From: Nocardiopsis listeri NBRC 13360
GTDB taxonomy: Bacteria > Actinomycetota > Actinomycetes > Streptosporangiales > Streptosporangiaceae
Assembly: GCF_001570765.1 (NCBI RefSeq)
Contig: NZ_BCSH01000046.1
Span: forward strand, 1 to 64,000
Direction: 5' to 3'
Length of the DNA: 64,000 bases
Positions within the stretch are counted from its first letter, which is position 1. Every line of letters starts with the position of its first letter. Under the pieces are notes generated by a model. It made no database searches and was not told the origin of the DNA. It saw nothing but the letters and a program-made list of their open reading frames with translations. Made by a program: the position numbers and the translations under genes. Shown here in pieces: positions 62,976-64,000 of the stretch.

Positions 62976-63503
62976 TCAAATCGGGAGCGCCGGAGCGTCC
63001 CGAGCTCGGGACGGATCCCGCCACATCGCCACGCGGGGGCGGACCAGGATGCCCGCCTCCTCTTCGATCTCCCACTGACGGACCAGATCCGGGCCCCATT
63101 CGGTCCGAGCGAGTGTGGTGAAGCCCCGCCGTTCGTACCAAGGGCCGTTCCAGGGCAGGTCACGGAAGGTGGTGAGGGTGACCCGGTTTCGTCCCTGGGC
63201 GGCGGACTCGGCGCACACCCGTTCCAGCAGAGCACCACCGATCCCGCGTCGGCCGTGTTCCGGATCCACCGCGAGCTGTTCCAGATGGGTGGCGTCGTCC
63301 AGCGTGATGGTCGCGGCCAGACCGACCACGGAGCCGTCGACCTCGGCCACCCACACCTGTTCGACGTGCTCCACCATCTCCCTCGGATCGTCCGGGGGCA
63401 GCTCCAACCCCGCTCGCGCGAACAACGTGTCGGCGGCCAGGGAGACCGCCACCACCGAGTCCATGTCATGTCGCCGCATGCGGCGGATCACCGGTTCGAC
63501 CAT
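62976..63503 (-). CDS. GNAT-family N-acetyltransferase
   Basis: A 175-residue acetyltransferase: VIRRMRRHDMDSVVAVSLAA at the N-terminus, WVAEVDGSVVGLAATI, and motif A LEQLAVDPEHGRRGIGGALL with the RxxGxG loop, then PWNGPWYERRGFTTL. This resembles resistance-type or small-molecule GNATs; the substrate is unknown. ATG 63503 lies five bases after the stop of the helicase gene, so the two are probably co-transcribed. Confidence 0.88.
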   Translation of the reverse strand: MVEPVIRRMRRHDMDSVVAVSLAADTLFARAGLELPPDDPREMVEHVEQVWVAEVDGSVVGLAATITLDDATHLEQLAVDPEHGRRGIGGALLERVCAESAAQGRNRVTLTTFRDLPWNGPWYERRGFTTLARTEWGPDLVRQWEIEEEAGILVRPRVAMWRDPSRARDAPALPI

Positions 63504-63508
63504 GATGC

Positions 63509-64000
63509 TCAGCGTCGCAGACGCAGACCCTTGGGGGTGACGTGGAAACCCGCCGCCACCAAAGCCGGGTCCAGCGACGTACCGAACACCTCGACCCCGT
63601 CGGCACGCTCCACCAGCAAGGACTCGACCCGGCCCGTACGCACCAGATCGGCCACGGCCCGGGCCGCCCGCTCCAACAACGTCGCGGCGGACCCGAAGGT
63701 CAGCGCGGACCGGCCCGGAGACAGGTACAACGTGGGCAGACCCCCGTCCAGGACGACCAGGGCCCCCGCCGTGCGACCCGGCCGATGCGCGCCCGCCACG
63801 CCCGCAGGCCACGCCAGTTCGACACCGTACGGATTGGCCGGATCGGTGGCCGCCAACACCACCGGATCCCAGGCCCCACCGGGTGTCCCTCCCGACAGGG
63901 CCCGCAGCCGGTCCACCGCACCCGGCAGTGCGAACTGCGCGCCACCGAGGCCCTCCACGAAGTAGCCCCGACGCACCCGCCCGGTCTCCTCCATGGACCG
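63509..64000 (-). CDS. lhr: C-terminal end of an Lhr-type DEAD/DEAH helicase (5' partial)
   Basis: The frame is open to the right edge of the window, so the gene begins outside. The visible 164 residues start with ETGRVRRGYFVEGLGGAQFA, which is diagnostic for the C-terminal part of bacterial Lhr helicases, then LRALSGGTPGGA, LAATDPANPYGVEL, TAGALVVLDGGLPTLYLS and a final VTPKGLRLRR. Lhr is a large (about 1500-residue) superfamily 2 helicase with 3'-5' activity, implicated in DNA repair. An ATG at 63994 is internal and not the start. Confidence 0.88.
   Translation of the reverse strand, partial: RSMEETGRVRRGYFVEGLGGAQFALPGAVDRLRALSGGTPGGAWDPVVLAATDPANPYGVELAWPAGVAGAHRPGRTAGALVVLDGGLPTLYLSPGRSALTFGSAATLLERAARAVADLVRTGRVESLLVERADGVEVFGTSLDPALVAAGFHVTPKGLRLRR

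Overview
This is about 64 kb of chromosome from a high-GC Gram-positive bacterium. Third codon positions are almost all G or C, start codons are mixed ATG/GTG/TTG, and several genes look leaderless. The gene content (ergothioneine operon, MsiK-type sugar transporters without their own ATPase, ClgR, a block running dapA, RNase J, ftsK, a RodZ-like gene, rimO, pgsA, cinA, clgR) points to a filamentous actinomycete. Style and gene order suggest Nocardiopsis or a relative (Nocardiopsaceae), but that is an inference. I saw no rRNA, tRNA, CRISPR array, transposase or prophage.

Layout. (1) 1-1.1 kb: a 36-bp tandem repeat at the window edge, an unrecognised membrane protein and a decayed MocR-type aminotransferase end. 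(2) 1.2-13.5 kb: superoxide dismutase, then a cell-surface glycoconjugate locus: an OafA/SGNH acyltransferase, a membrane-anchored methyltransferase, and two tandem copies of a two-gene glycosyltransferase module. (3) 13.5-18 kb: a MaoC hydratase, then an enolase-superfamily protein and an allantoinase-like protein on either side of an intact alanine dehydrogenase. Both flanking proteins have lost key catalytic residues. (4) 18.2-27.3 kb: a fused CopD/CtaG copper and cytochrome-oxidase assembly protein, a DUF3558 lipoprotein, a small membrane protein, SbcCD nuclease, an O-methyltransferase and a YdjM-type membrane protein.

(5) 27.5-33.6 kb: a five-gene peptide-type ABC importer (binding protein, two permeases, two ATPases), every junction a 4-nt stop/start overlap. 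(6) 33.7-39.2 kb: arylamine N-acetyltransferase followed by egtABCD for ergothioneine; a perfect Crp-consensus site (TGTGA-N6-TCACA) lies upstream of egtA. (7) 39.3-43.1 kb: dapB, a HicAB toxin-antitoxin cassette flanked by 45-bp direct repeats that copy the dapB terminator and the neighbouring gene end, a methyltransferase, a Nudix hydrolase and menA. (8) 43-54.4 kb: a GNAT acetyltransferase, a holin-fold membrane protein and the conserved housekeeping block from dapA to clgR. (9) 54.5-61.3 kb: a cysteine-free Rrf2 regulator, then an amino-sugar uptake and hydrolysis cluster (binding protein, two permeases, NagZ-like GH3 enzyme) divergent from a ROK repressor with a clear palindromic operator. 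(10) 61.4-64 kb: a receptor-like Ser/Thr kinase, a GNAT acetyltransferase and the C-terminal end of an Lhr-type helicase running off the window.

The most unusual items are the duplicated glycosyltransferase module with a large uncharacterised N-terminal region and a locally homogenised tract, the degenerate-enzyme pair around ald, and the HicAB cassette inside a duplicated terminator and gene end.
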